This document shows positions 36,390 to 48,238 of a DNA stretch of 64,000 bases, piece after piece. The translations under genes and the position numbers were made by a program. This DNA comes from Chamaelirium japonicum. Its lineage: Eukaryota; Streptophyta; Magnoliopsida; Liliales; Melanthiaceae. The notes beneath the pieces were generated by a model that saw only the letters and a program-made list of their open reading frames with translations, made no database searches and was not told where the DNA came from. The stretch covers positions 55,534,069 to 55,598,068 of the forward strand of contig OX393550.1 in NCBI GenBank assembly GCA_947650365.1, in the 5' to 3' direction. Numbering within the stretch: the first letter of the stretch is position 1; each line of letters starts with the position of its first letter.

Positions 36390-37676
36390 TTATTATTGCC
36401 AATGCTTAAAGTTCTTGCCATCAAATTGTCGGGTTTGGCCGACATGGACTAGATGTGGGAACGATTCATTGCAAGAGGTCCGAGATAAAGCACAAATCTG
36501 AAAATTGATAAGACTAATGTCAAAACATAGTAGCAATCATCTTTACAATTAGCCATACTAAGCAATTTTAATACCAACTACCAAATCCAATCTTAGAATG
36601 ATGGTTATAAATTTCTAAAACAAAAATTAAGATGGTTATTATGATTTGCAAATACCAAATATAGAGGGCAATGAAACAAGATGCAATTAACTATGTTTGC
36701 TAACTTTGAAAATCAGTAATGACTACGATTCACTTTTAATCAAAGGCTAATTTATTTAGATGGATTATAGCATGCAATGTTTAGATGACAAGATCTAATT
36801 CTATGGAGTATTAGTACAACATAGAATTACTAATTTATCATATATAAGTATGGAGATTAAGGGAGAGAAAATAGCCAGGGTCGAGGTGCAAGACACTATC
36901 CTAAGATTGGATTTGCCCTCCTCGGTGCGGAGCTCTCGACGTCCGATCTTAGAGATACAACGACCCTTTGAGTTCCCCTGTCGGTACGACTCTGAGGGAA
37001 CAAACGAACTCAGCTTCAACTGGAATCCAATAACCAAAAACAGAATCAAAATATGCTCTTCAAATCAGGTCCGAAAATGGCACCGAGATTTGAAGAGGGT
37101 GAAGGGGCTGCTCTTGGGTTTTCTCACAGGGGTCACTGGTTTCAGCAATGGCAGAGAAGATGAGAGGAAGAAGAATGTTCTGTTTTCTCTCTGTGTTTTG
37201 AAAGGCTGAGGGTCTACCTATTTAATAAGGCTCGAGATAAGATACATTATTAGATGCTGACATGGGGAGCGGCTCGAGATGGTGAAATGATAGTGTTTGT
37301 GTGGCTGATTCCAGGGGAAGGCAGGCCCAACCCAATGCCTTGGGCTTCAAAAAGAACGTCCCGAGAAAACCTTACCAGAAGCCCATTCGCGTCCACGTGG
37401 ACCACGGACCCGGGCTCGGCTCGGACATGTGTGGTGTGTGAGGCCTTAGGCCCATGAGATCTTTACCACCCTCTTTGAGGGCCAACCCTTTCTTCCCCTT
37501 ATCGATATGGGACTAAACTTGGGAGAGATTGTAAAAGAATGGTTGAGGCCAATGTTTGATCCCTTGACCTTTGTCAAAAAAAGAAAACCCCCTTTAAATG
37601 AACCTTGTTAGCAACTAGGCCAACCAATTTTATTTGTCAAGAGGAGTAGGTAATTAAGTTTTATATTATACCCAAC
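36390..37676 (-). other. Probable 5' LTR and leader of the decayed Copia
   Basis: There is no coding homology. The right edge reads TGTTGGGTATAAT on the minus strand, a plausible LTR start. The phrase GTTTAGTCCCATATCGATAA near 37500 (minus strand) resembles sequences common in plant LTRs and in the TRIM at 48239. Confidence 0.45.
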
Positions 37677-37756
37677 ACTTAATACCATGGGCCCCATATT
37701 ATTACACCTCCCAAATCTATCAACCCAGCTGGCGTGTTGTTTGAAGACATCACATG

Positions 37757-37910
37757 TAGGGGTGACAGCGATTCAGGTCGGGTCAGACTCTACCCCGATC
37801 CATACTCATACCCATTCGGGTATGGGAGGGTCCATACCCTTATAATATCTATTTGGGTATAGGAGGGCCCATACCCTATCCATACACATTCGGGTTTCAA
37901 TTAAGTTACA
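37757..37910 (+). mobile_element. hAT-like fragment
   Basis: It begins TAGGGGTGACAGCGATTCAG and continues with CATACCC/GGGTATGGG inverted words. The right end was not found. Confidence 0.4.
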
Positions 37911-38325
37911 TTGTAATTTCTTTGATCCATCATTGTAATTTGTAACCCCTACTTGCTAGAGTGATTGTGGGTCCCTTCCACATAGCCAAACCAATCGATG
38001 TTGCTTTGCCGAGACGGCAGCCCGAAGAATTAGAGGAAGGACATGGTAGAGGTGGGGAGTAAATCCCCACCGTTGATCTGCTCATCCTCCTCGTCAGCTC
38101 CAACCGTATTGAAGGTGCCTTCGTCCTAGGGGCATAATCTTCCTAAAAAAAACAGCTTTATTGAAATAGTGTCAAACCATGAATATTCCTTGAACATTCT
38201 TCCCAAACAGACATAAGTCACTTAAGTTAACTGAAAGAAGCATAGAATACCCCTAATAAGCTATTCGCCCAAAATTAATTCGAGAGATAAATAATTATTA
38301 AATAAATAATAAGAGGTGTAAGAAG
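37911..38325. other. Intergenic sequence, nothing recognised
   Basis: No gene, repeat or element end is visible in this stretch. Confidence 0.4.
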
Positions 38326-38746
38326 TAGGGCTAGCAATTCTGGACCCGACACAAAGTTAGCGGGTCTGGGTTAAACGGGTTCGGGTTGTAAACGGGTCGA
38401 CACGGTAGACCCGTTTAATAAATGGGTCGGGTTCGGGTTTAGGGTCCGGACACTGTAGATCCGGAAAGACCTGTTTAAAATTCAACGGGTTGCATCGGGT
38501 TGGGTCTACCCGCAATCCAATAATGTAGTATGCAGTACCAGAGGTCTTATCGGGTCAAGTCAGATCGGGTCAACTGAATATACCTATGTGGTAAATGGGT
38601 CTAACCGTTTATAAACGGATCGGGTACGGGTTTAGTGTCTAGACACGATTAGTTAAACGGGTCGGGTCCAGAACTAGGGGTTTTGGACACGACCCGAAAC
38701 TAGACACGACACGAACCCGACCCAACCCAACCCATTGCCACCCCTA
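38326..38746 (-). mobile_element. hAT-type MITE, family TAGGGGTGGCAAT, copy 2
   Basis: On the plus strand it begins TAGGGCTAGCAATTC and ends GCCACCCCTA, so it lies in reverse relative to copy 1. Flanks GTAAGAAG (38318-38325) and GTAACAAG (38747-38754) match at 7 of 8 bases. It is 421 bp with GGGTCGGG-rich, non-coding interior. Confidence 0.82.
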
Positions 38747-39010
38747 GTAACAAGTATTAATGCCAATGATTACCATAAGGCTTCAGTACCAGCAGATTTC
38801 ATTGATTAGCACAAAATTGGTTCTCATTATCTCAGTCCGTTTTCAGTTTCAGCTGTTGGATGACACCATTTCCAGAGTTACAAGTCGCATGGATTCATAA
38901 TGCATAATGCATCAGAATTTGTGATCGGTTCCGGGTGTGTTCTTTTGGGCGGAAAGGAGAGTCGAAATGTATCCGCCTGCTGACATTATTTTCGTTTCAT
39001 TGTTAGTTTC

Positions 39011-39728
39011 TTTTTTTTTTGGTAATCAGAAGGGGAGATCACAACAAGACCTCCATGGAGGCGCCACAGCCTGGCGCTGGCATAAACACCGAAACACCGG
39101 TGGAGAAGAAGCCGCCATAAGCCAGCGAAAGATCAAGAACAAAAAAAAGCAAACCCTCACTACGACAGAGGGAACCAAAACCCAAACCTCTCGGCACGCC
39201 GGCAGAAACTTGCCACCTCCGGCGAAAGCATTGCCCTATCCCGGCAGAAGCAGCCCACACAGCATAACCGGCACAAAAAAAAACAGCAAACTCTGTCCAT
39301 ATCCTCCAGCCCGGCTAACAAAACGAAGCTGCCCCGTTACCCCGCCTTCGAGACGCCTCCACCGCCGCTCCGCCTGTAGCCTCTTACTGTCCAAAGGTGG
39401 CGCTCTGGAAAACCTCCAGCGAAGAGCCTCACGCAGGGGCCAGATCCGACCAACCTCTGCACCCGGCGAGAGAAGACGACCTCGACGCTGCACGAGGACT
39501 GACGTCGGAGGTTGGGGAAGCGTCTCACAGCTCCGAAGTCCCGATCACAAAACGCCGGGCAGAGGAGATCCTATCTACATGGGGGAGGAAGGGGAGGAAG
39601 AACTATCCCCGGGGAATCGAGATCCAAAAAATCCCAGCCTCCCCGGTGCCGCCGGCGGCACCGAGGAGGCCAGGAACCTGATCGAAACCCTAGCCGCTCC
39701 TCTGAAACGCTAGCCGCTCCGCTGAAAC
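39011..39728 (-). mobile_element. Polyadenylated non-LTR retroelement candidate
   Basis: On the minus strand the GC-rich sequence starts near 39728 with two copies of a GGAGCGGCTAG-type phrase and ends at 39021 with GATTACC followed directly by (A)10. A 3' A-tail without LTRs suggests a non-LTR retroelement or an inserted retrocopy. No clean target duplication is visible, although TTCGTTTCATT occurs on both outer sides (about 38992 and 39758). The long plus-strand frame across it has no recognised domain. Confidence 0.4.
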
Positions 39729-40840
39729 GTGTTGGGTTACTATTATTACTTCATTGTTCGTTTCATTTTAAGCGAAATCCACTTGCACTCTTCATTTCCT
39801 CCCAACGGGCTAACTTCAATTCCTCTCTAGTTTGGATGAAAATCTCATTTCTTGAAGCAGGGTGGAAGTGAACTCATAAAATAAATTTCCATCCTCTCTA
39901 TTACTTACTTAATTCTTTCTCAAGAACGGGTGCGCTCTTTTGGACGGAAACGAAGGGCGGAAATGAACCATGTTGAAAATTTACGATTCCCACAATGCGG
40001 AAGCTGATATCTAACCGGAAGGTTAGCTACATAAGATCAACAACGCCACTAAACAAATATTGAATCGATAAAAATAAACAAGCAAGAGATAGATAAGCAC
40101 ATATGAGACGCACATCTAACGTTGTTTATCTAAATCATGACTAATCCACAAACGAGTGAGCATATGATCTCTTCTATTAACACCAAATAGGAACATGCTT
40201 ACATAGATTACAAAACTTTCACGAAGAACCAAGAATAATGAAAAGATTCAACAAGAACCCGTACGACGAGAACCGAGGCCAAGTGCCTTCATTGTATCCA
40301 TATTTTTTTTTAATCTAATGCAATCCTTCTTCGATCAAGCAATCCTTCAATCCCAAGCCAATCTCCCTCAAGTCATAAGAAAGACGGCACATATGATTTT
40401 TATCTATAAAAAACCCTTACAAGCTTTTACACAATGTTGGCTTGAATCATTCTTAAATAGGCGAAAACGCCATAATCCTGCAACCCTCAAACGTGTACGG
40501 GTTGCAGGTTCGCATGAGCGCCAAAACGGGTTCACTCAAGCGCTCAGCAACCCCCTCACCCACTACCTTTAGGTTTGCCTGGACGTCCGACATGGTTCGC
40601 CCAAGTGTCCGACAACATCAGCACATGTATTTTCCGCTTCAAAGTTCGATATCTCGGGTGATTCTCGACGGAATTTGACGATTCTAGGTGAGTTGGAAAA
40701 CTTGTCGAACCCTTTTTGACGTCCCCTTAGTCAATTGGAAAAACAAATCATAACAATCTAAGCATACGAGCCACAAATCTAATGGCGAAAATGGCTTTGT
40801 TTCCGCCCTCTGTTGTTCTTTTGCATTTTGGCAGGCTTGG
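39729..40840. other. Intergenic sequence, retroelement-like in parts
   Basis: No gene is recognised. Near 39972-40040 TGTTGAAAATT and GCGGAAGCTGATATC resemble the start of a Copia LTR, but no boundary or partner was found. Confidence 0.35.
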
Positions 40841-40945
40841 TTTCTGTGTGTACTCTAACGGTTGGACCGGAAAGGGGTCTTGTCGCGACCTGGCCACGCA
40901 CTTCGTAGCGAGCCGGCCTTATGTTTCGGGCCCCGGAGAAGTAAA

Positions 40946-41280
40946 CGAACCTACCGGGGGCCGCAATCTCGTCGCGGGTCAACCACGCGCGAAGAGGAGA
41001 AAGAGGGCATTCCGGCCCCCGGAGATGCAAGCGAACCTACCGGAAGCCGCAATCTCGTCGCGGGTCGGCCACGCGCGAAGAGGAAAAAGAGGACATTCCG
41101 GCCCTCGGAGATGCATGCGAACCTACCGGGAGCCGCAATCTCGTCGCGGGTCAGCCACGCGCGAAAAGGATAAAGAGGGCATTCCGACCCCCGGAGATGA
41201 GCGAACCTACCAGGAGCCGCAACCTCGTCGCGGGTCGGCCATGCACGAAGAGAGAGGGGGGACCCCCCACCCCCCCTCTG
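40946..41280. repeat. 85-bp minisatellite, four copies
   Basis: The phrase GAACCTACCGGGAGCCGCAA recurs at 40948, 41033, 41119 and 41203, so the period is 84-86 bp. Each unit also carries CTCGTCGCGGGTC and CACGCGCGAA. It lies in the presumed U3 of the LTR. Confidence 0.9.
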
Positions 41281-41470
41281 GGTTGGCCGCGCACTAAAGC
41301 AAGGAGAGGAGGAGTCCAAGCCCCCCCTAGGTCGGCCGCACACTAAAGCAATGAGAGGGGGGGAGTCCAACCCCCTCCCCCTTGGGTCGACCGCGCAACA
41401 AAGCAAGGAGAAGGGGGGGAGTCCAAATCCCCCCCCCCCCTGGAGGTCGGTCGCGCACTATGTTGGAGAG
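41281..41470. repeat. Second minisatellite, about 60-bp unit
   Basis: Three to four degenerate copies contain GGTCGGCCGCGCACTAAAGC, AAGGAGAGG and GAGTCCAA followed by C-runs. Confidence 0.8.
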
Positions 41471-41699
41471 GAGAGGGATCGAGTTTTCCGAGAATCATGC
41501 CCCCAAAGTGCGCGACGATTGAACCCGGAAATCTTGGGTACACAACGGTTACAGGAGTGCAGCCCATGCTCCCGAGATTCCCGACCGAAGTTACCGGGTG
41601 CCAACTGCACGCCACGTCCCCACTATGCGGACGATTGAGCATGTTGCGGGAGCGTGTCATCAACCCGCCCCGCGCAGAGCGCGCCAACTGTCATCCCGG

Positions 41700-41712
41700 G
41701 GCTATAAAAGGG
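41700..41712 (+). promoter_or_regulatory. TATA box of the LTR
   Basis: GCTATAAAAGGGG lies between the minisatellite-bearing U3 and the U5-like sequence, a typical RNA polymerase II core promoter position in an LTR. Confidence 0.6.
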
Positions 41713-42093
41713 GACCTACCCCTTCAACAGAAGGGACCAGATTCTGGAGGAGGTACTGCCCGATTCTTCCTGAAATTTTCGGAGCTAAAGAGAGTGAGAT
41801 TACTAAGGTCGGTATCTTGAGTGAGATTACAGAGGTTGGTATCTTGGGTGACCGGTCCTCAGGGTGTAATTGAGGTTAAGGTGAGAGATTGTAACCGAAC
41901 TGTTATTTTAGTGTATTCTCGTCCCGCCAGTGGTTTTTTCCCCTTCGACATTGAGAAAGGGTTTTTTCACGTAAACCCGGTCTTCCTTGTTTCTTGGCTC
42001 GTTAGATTGTGCCTGCCACGTAAACCGCCCGGCCCACGAAAAAATCCCCCACAGTTTTCTCCAAAAATAGATAGAACACTCTTTCCACCCTAA

Positions 42094-42605
42094 CACGGAA
42101 ACGACAAAGACAACATAGATTTTCGCGAGAGATTCTCTTCTCTTAATGCAACTTTGGTCCTTTTTTCATTTTTTCCAATGCGATTGAGATGAGTTTTCTC
42201 TCCATCTGTTTCTCTATTTCCTTTACGGTGAACATTTAAGCCATCCATCATGTTTTTTTATCTTTTTTTCAACTAGAGTTTCCCTTCTGGTTATTTTTCG
42301 GACAAGGTTTTACATTATGTTCATTTTTTCCGTCTACCTTTTGCATTACGACCATTTTTTACTCTAGGGTTTGCATTTCGACCCTTTTTTTTTACTAGGT
42401 TTTGCATTTCGACCATTTTTTTTACTAGGTTTCGATTGGGCCGTGTTCTTCAATCATTTCCATCTCCCTCCTCTTAAAAGAGCATCAAAACTTAGATGGA
42501 GGGTGAAAATATAATCAATGGAACATTTTCTTACGTTAAAAGCAAAAAAATCAAACCCCAAAAAAATAAGAAATGAAAATACAGATAAACAACTTTCCTC
42601 ACTTA
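42094..42605. other. Intergenic sequence, nothing recognised
   Basis: A T-rich stretch with a repeated phrase TTTGCATTTCGACC (about 42371 and 42403). No gene is visible. Confidence 0.4.
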
Positions 42606-42952
42606 CGGTATGTCCTTTTGCGCTGAAAATAACAGGGAAAACTAATTAATGAGCGAAAATTAGGTTTCCGTCTAAATTTTTGGTGTTCTTTTGCCGATAA
42701 ATTGTGAAAAGAAGATTTCAATGGATATATTTTAACGAACAGAAAGGAAATTATTTCCCTACTAAACCTATAGAAATTCTTTTCATGCTAGAAAAGAAAA
42801 TAGATTTTCACTATGTTTGATTTCTTATTTTCTTTCACTGCTTAAAAAACAAAGAAAATTAAACGGTATGAAAAAATTTTCTACAGATATAAGTTTCTGC
42901 ATAAATTATTATTTTTTATTTTATTTTCTAGAAAACTAAAAAGAACAGGCCC
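42606..42952. mobile_element. Tourist-like MITE (347 bp)
   Basis: It is bordered by TTA on both sides (42603-42605 and 42953-42955). The left end CGGTATGTCCTTTTGC and the complement of the right end GGGCCTGTTCTTTTTA are similar, with several mismatches. A TTA duplication with GGGCCTGTTC-type ends is typical of PIF/Harbinger Tourist elements. The interior is A/T-rich and non-coding. Confidence 0.55.
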
Positions 42953-43946
42953 TTAATTTCTTTCTCCATCAAAAGAACGAAAACAAACTGAAGTCAATCA
43001 AACTTACCAGGTAAACAACCCTGTGCATGATCTCAGCATGATCTCAGATATTTCCAGTATTGATTTCTAAGTGCAGGGAACTGACGGTCTTCGCTGCTTT
43101 CCTTTTCCTCGGGGATCGGAACTTCCACTTGCCCACCTCCTCTCTTCAGTCTTGTCCCCCCCTGCTGCTCGTCCTTGTTGCCTTCTGAAATGGAGCTGTC
43201 TGCCTAGAAAAGGTGCCCCCCCTTCAGATCACACTGCACGTGTGAGCCACTCCCATTCCTCTGCATGGGGTTGAGCCTCACCAGCGCTCCACACTCCCAA
43301 CCCGGATCGATCGACACCCTCACCGACCCTTTCGATCCTCTGTGTGTAACAACAACATTAGCTCGATAGATCGATACAAGCAAGCAAACAGTGCGCGCGC
43401 TCGTGCGTTCATGGGTTCTTCACGAACAGATGATGAGTGGTGAAGGAATCGAAGCAGCTTCAATCCTCTGCAACAAGATAGAGCACAGAGGGATTCTCTC
43501 TCTTTCTTTACCTTCGTCTCTCTCTCTCTCTCTCTCTCTAGCTCCTTTTCTCCTCATTATGCCTTTTGGGTGGGTTCTTTTGGAGAAACGCCAAGACCAA
43601 AAGGGGGTGATGAGCTAGTTCGGCGGACATGGAAGCAAAAGAATAATAAGAGATGAGGGGGCGGAAAGAAAATATTCCATTCTTTTTTGCCCCTTTTTGG
43701 GCTAGATCGAGCCTTCACATCAAACGTGTAAGCATCAATGGGTATGGAGAAATGGTTAAGGAACGGGAAGAACAATTAATTAGACAAAATCCTCTGAGAT
43801 TAAAAAGAAAAGGAGATTAGAGGAGAGTGAGTGCGCCCCTGGCATGGCCACCACCCAGAGCTCGGCTCAGCTACATGGATTTTATTTCACAACGACCGAT
43901 CGGGAAGAAGAAAACAAATTAATTTGAAAGGGCAACGCAGCAAATT
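42953..43946. other. 3' flank of the AHL gene
   Basis: The part next to 43947 is expected to be 3' UTR of the minus-strand AHL gene. A short CT run lies at 43518-43540. No other gene is supported. Confidence 0.4.
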
Positions 43947-44855
43947 TCAGTAAGGACGGCCGCCTCCGGTGGTCCAACCGTAGGGCTCCGCCGGCAACTG
44001 GACGCTGTTGAGGAGGTTGGGTGGCAGGCCGGGGAAGATGGGCGTGTTGGGGTCCGGCAGGAACTGCTGCTGCTGATGTTGGGGTGACTGGCCATGGCCA
44101 ACCAACCCAGATGGGGATGACCCGAAAGGTCCCTCCTCGGCGGGTACAGGCTCCTCGGCCTCGTCGCTGAGGGGGAGACGCTCGTAGGCGGCGTTGGCGA
44201 ACGAGGCCGCCATTATAACAACGGGGCCCGACGCGATCAGCGCCCCGACGACGCTCCCCCCCACGACCTGCCCCTGCCCGCCGGACAGATATATGGCGAG
44301 GCCGGAGGCGGCCGGCGGGGCGGGCGGGGGGAGGAAGGAGCCGGCGAGGGACAGGATCTCGAACCGGCCGTGGAGGGTGGCGACCGCGCCCTGCGACGAC
44401 GGCTGGCGGAGGGTGACGTTGGCGACGGCGCCGCTGCAGCTCAGGATGCAGACCCCGCGCTGCCGGCGGCGCGCGAAGGTGGACACGCTGTCGGCGATGT
44501 CGCACCCGCTGTTGACCTCCACGATGTGGGTCCGCAGGGCGTTGGGGCTGTCCCGGTTGATGATGATCGGGGGCTTGGGCTTGTTCTTGATCCCGGCCGG
44601 CCGGCCGCGGGGCCGGCGCGTGTTCTCGCCGTCGGGGCCCGCCGCGGAGGCCGGCGACAGATCCCGGCCGTCGCCGCTGTTGTTGGCGGCGGCCTCGTCG
44701 TGGTCTCGCTTCCTGGCGCCGCTGAGCTCGTCGTCCTCGGAAGTGGGCTGCTGGTTCTGGTTCTGGTTCTGGTGGTGGTGGTACTGGTGGAGGTGATGGA
44801 AGTCGAGGGGGTTGAAGGGTGGCGGCAGATGATGACCATGTGGTATTCGATCCAT
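43947..44855 (-). CDS. AT-hook motif nuclear-localised (AHL) protein, single AT-hook, clade A
   Basis: The product is 302 residues in one exon. The start is the ATG at 44855 ([10 protein letters not shown]); the frame is open upstream but contains no better start. Domains: His/Gln-rich N-terminus (residues 19-36), acidic and Ala-rich linker, one AT-hook at 79-96 ([17 protein letters not shown]), PPC/DUF296 domain at about 106-226 with [20 protein letters not shown] (163-168) and [10 protein letters not shown], then a Gln/Pro tail ending [11 protein letters not shown] and GGGRPY. AHL proteins bind AT-rich DNA in the minor groove; PPC domains assemble trimers and recruit other nuclear factors, affecting growth, flowering and hypocotyl elongation (family knowledge). 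The AT-hook core RGRP is intact; the residue after AG is Ile where clade A members usually have Ser. The lack of introns fits clade A. No lesion is seen, so it is likely functional. Confidence 0.96.
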   Translation of the reverse strand: MDRIPHGHHLPPPFNPLDFHHLHQYHHHQNQNQNQQPTSEDDELSGARKRDHDEAAANNSGDGRDLSPASAAGPDGENTRRPRGRPAGIKNKPKPPIIINRDSPNALRTHIVEVNSGCDIADSVSTFARRRQRGVCILSCSGAVANVTLRQPSSQGAVATLHGRFEILSLAGSFLPPPAPPAASGLAIYLSGGQGQVVGGSVVGALIASGPVVIMAASFANAAYERLPLSDEAEEPVPAEEGPFGSSPSGLVGHGQSPQHQQQQFLPDPNTPIFPGLPPNLLNSVQLPAEPYGWTTGGGRPY

Positions 44856-45260
44856 CTCCCGATCGATCGATCCCTTTCTTTTTCTTTTTTTTTCTTTTTT
44901 TTTTTTTTCCCTTCTTCTCAGCCTCCTTTCAGATAAGAAATACGAAGGGGTTGAAAACCTAGGAGATGGAACAGTGGCGAGGCGAGGAGGAGTAAAGAAA
45001 TGGGGAAAGGACGAAGGGGAGGAAGGTGGTGGGCCGATTAGTTTATTGGGGGTGAGAGATAAAAGGCCAGGCGATCGAGGTTGGCCGGGGAAAAGAAAGA
45101 CGGTGTGGTCTGCCTGGCCTCCCCCTTTTGAGCTATGAAGCACTACTCCAACTCCAAGCACCACCACCGCTAGCTGCTGCTGATGCTGCTATCTGAACAT
45201 CTAGCCATCTTGTTTTCTTCAGGGAGCTACTACTGTTGGTTCTAATGGAGACGAGTTTTA
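44856..45260 (-). promoter_or_regulatory. 5' leader and promoter region of the AHL gene
   Basis: On the gene's own strand, a purine-rich leader (A13 and AAAAAGAAAAAG blocks, 44875-44925) precedes the start codon. I saw no unambiguous TATA box at a fixed position, so the transcription start is unknown. Confidence 0.4.
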
Positions 45261-45317
45261 GAGAGAGAAGATGTTAAGGGAGAAAGAGAGCAGGTCGTGT
45301 GTGTGTGTGTGTGGGAT

Positions 45318-45352
<35 letters not shown>

Positions 45353-47257
45353 GAGTTGGTAGGGTTGAGGGATGGGTTTGTTGATAGATACTTCAGGACA
45401 GGTGAGACAGGTGAGGATTGAGACATCGGATGGGTAACATGGGCTCCACGATGGAAATTGGAAAATGTTATTGAACATACCAAGGGACATACTGGTGGAC
45501 GCCTCTTCGTTGACGATTTGGGGAGTGACATATGGCGATTCGAAATCGAACAACCGTGATGTATGGTCATAGGATGAATCTAAGGGGGGATGGAATCATC
45601 GTCGGTCGCTAGCCACCTTTTTCATCGGCAGCTACCGCCAGCCGACGATCACTCCTGCTGACCGTCGACCACCACCATCGTCGACGCGATGGCCAGTGTG
45701 GTTGGTGGGGTAGTAGCAGGTGGCTGGTGGTTGGCAAGGGTGGTCGCCAACAATGGTGGTCGGTGACGACGGGGACGGTGGCTGGCAGGTGGCGACGGGT
45801 GATGAGCAGCGATCGGAGGTGGTGACATCCTCCCTTGGGTTCAGCCCATGGCCGTAAATTGTGACCGTTCGATTTCGGTTCACGACATGACGAACCCCAA
45901 ATCGCCAGTGACATATAGGGGAGACAATCATCAGTGGAGAGGAGTCGAACCCCAACGGCCAGGGATCGTCTATTTGCACCAATGAAATTAGTGATAGCAC
46001 CAAAAAAAAAACTAATTAATTTTATGTTTACCCTCATTCCTAACCTCTGTCGATCGTCATTGATGCCGCCTCCATCGCCCTCTCCTCCCTAGCCTCCTCT
46101 GTCACCTCCTTTTCCCAGCAACACCCTCTGCCGCTCTCCTCGCCCTCCTCCTCCTTTCTTCCTTCTAACCTCCCCCTCCTCCTCCCTCCATCTTTCTGCA
46201 CAGGAACCCTAAGCCATATTAGTCCTCCTTCAATCTTTATCCTCCCTCTCCTTCTTCCTTCATCTTTTCTATTTTTGAATCCGACATCGGCCAGTAGCTA
46301 GAGTTCAGGCACGAAAAAAATGAAGCAAGGGGAAGGATTTCAACACAAAAAAATGGAGTAAGAAGAAGAAAATTAAAAGAAGGGAGGAGGCTAGAGGGGG
46401 AGTAGGAAGGAGGGTGGCGGGATGTAAACGGACTGCATAAAGGTGGGCGATCGGATATGGACAATGACTTCGGAGGTAAGGAGGGGTATTTTAGGGTTAT
46501 GATGGATGTCATGAACAACATGCCAAAATAGGTTGGGAGCCAAAAATAGAATAAGATGCCATCACTAATTCCATAGGTTCGAATGGACGGACCCCAGCCT
46601 CCACCGCTCGGTGCTTAGGCCGATGCACGGACCCCACCTCCGCAGTTTGTCCGTGAGTATGTCCCCTATATTTAAATGGCACTACACTCCATGACCTCTT
46701 TCTGCTGTTACAGATTGGGGACCTAAATACAAAAAGAAAAAAAAGATTGGGGACGTATATGCATCCTGAAGTAGCACCCAATCACAGCCCTCCCACATGC
46801 ACAATACTCCGACCAACAGATATTAGACGGCTGTGATCGAATGCCACATCACGATCGATGATCGATGATCGATGTACCTACGTGGCGATGTTGAATTAGC
46901 CAGCTGCAGTTTCACACTGCGTCCTTCCACTCCACGAGGAAAACTTCAGTGGGAGGTCTCACAACAAATCGCTGAGGAGATGCCTATCAGGGCTCAGCGT
47001 CCCCTACGGTGCGGTGGGCCCTGCAGTGCAGTACTAGTCGGTGTTGCTGCTGCTTGTGCGTGTTGGACCCGATCCAATATGAGCTTTGGTGAGTTTTGAC
47101 TGATGTATTTACAGATTGGGTTGGGTTTAGATTGAAAATTACAATCCGAGTTGAATTTGGATCGGACTCGAGTTAAAGATCGGACAACCCGGCTAAACCC
47201 AAACCCGAGTATTCATGTATATCTATGAAGTTGCTATATATATATAACAATCACAAC
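45261..47257. other. Intergenic sequence upstream of the AHL gene
   Basis: It contains (GT)n at 45296-45313, (GA)n at 45317-45350, GC-rich sequence at 45600-45860 and a pyrimidine-rich block at 46040-46260. CGATGATCGATGATCGATG occurs at about 46855. Frames here have no recognised domain. Confidence 0.4.
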
Positions 47258-47699
47258 TAGGGGGTGGCAATGGGTCGTGTCGGGTCGAATTCGTGTCGGG
47301 TCGTGTCCAAAACCCTAGACCCGGACCCGACCCGTTTAACTAATCGTTTCTAGATCCTAAATTCGACCCGTTTATAAACGGGTAGACCCGATAAGAGCCG
47401 TTTACCACACAGGTCTATTTAGTTGACTCGATCCGACCCAATCCGACTTGACTCGACCTGACCCAATAGACCCGCTGGTACTATATATTACAGTATCGGA
47501 TTGCGGGTAGACCCGACCCGACACGGTCCGTTGAATTTTAAATGGGTCTTCCCGGATCTATCGTGTCCAGACCCAAAACCCGGACCCAACCCGTTTATTA
47601 AACGGGTCTTTCGTGCCGACCGGCCCGTTATGACCCGAACCCGTTTAACCCAGATCCAGACCTGCTAACTTCGTGTCGGGTCCAAAATTGCTAGCCCTA
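47258..47699 (+). mobile_element. hAT-type MITE, family TAGGGGTGGCAAT, copy 3
   Basis: It starts TAGGGGGTGGCAATGGGTC (one extra G) and ends ATTGCTAGCCCTA. Flanks TCACAACT (47251-47258) and TCCCAACT (47700-47707) match at 7 of 8 bases. The non-coding interior has the same CGGACCCGACCCG-type words as the other copies. Confidence 0.8.
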
Positions 47700-47707
47700 T
47701 CCCAACT

Positions 47708-48238
47708 ACTCATATGTTGAGGGGTCACAATCATAGTCATCCGGTTCACCCAGTCCCATATTATTTATTTGCTTCTTGTTTATCAAATAATTAATGATCT
47801 AGTAAATTGTATGGATAGAAATGCAAAAAAAGTTGTATGGTACTGCTAGTAAGAATATTTTTTTTAGATTTTGATATTCAAAGGATAAAATTTTAAACAA
47901 TAAGTATACCTGAACCTACACAACCCGATCCATCCTACCAACTTGGGCCAACCTGAGCCCAATCTGAGTATAAAATTTTTCACTTGGGTTGGGCTTGGGC
48001 TTGGGCTTGGGCTTGGGCTTGGCATCTTGGATTGGAGGTTGGGTTAGAGTTGGGGGTTTTAGTACTTGGGCTGAGCTTGGGACCCCCAAACCGACCCAAC
48101 CCTCCCGAGTTGCAGCCCTAGCTTTCTCCATCTTACCTATGTCTTTAATTATAAGCACAAGCTTTCTTTCTTCCCAATCCTTTTCTTGCAGCTCTTTCCC
48201 ATGTCCTTCTCTTACATGTGATCTCTCAAGGTTGGGAG
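47708..48238. other. Intergenic sequence with TTGGGC repeats
   Basis: Six tandem hexamers TTGGGC lie at about 47990-48022. TTGCAGCCCTA near 48109-48119 looks like another hAT-type right end without a visible partner. Confidence 0.5.

Larger units (their letters stand above)
32605..37676 (-). mobile_element. Decayed Copia retrotransposon, 3' end missing
   Basis: On the minus strand the order is gag, protease, integrase, reverse transcriptase, RNase H, which is the Copia order. Gag lies at 36389-35802. Protease is near 35450 with IDIGASIHVC, where the usual Ser of DSG is Ile. Integrase is at 35382-33960, RT about 33990-33000 and RNase H 32948-32605. Stops and frameshifts break it throughout. 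The left end stops within RNase H at KVRYTSLQ next to (TA)n and palindrome 2, so the 3' LTR is missing. The likely outer edge is at 37676, where the minus strand begins TGTTGGGTATAATATAAAAC; the LTR's inner edge and primer site are not resolved. Confidence 0.8.
40846..42093 (+). mobile_element. Solo LTR or LTR fragment (boundaries approximate)
   Basis: The order fits an LTR: a U3 with two minisatellites, a TATA box GCTATAAAAGG at about 41700-41710, then a U5-like end with GTTTTTTCCCCTTCGACATT and TTTTTTCACGTAAACCCGG, words common near the 3' end of plant LTRs, and a final CCCTAACA at 42093. I could not find a matching start or target duplication, so the left edge is a guess. Confidence 0.55.

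Noticed and set aside
38937..39713. 258-codon frame
   Set aside because: It begins in one element and runs through the GC-rich non-LTR candidate antisense to its A-tail; no domain is visible.
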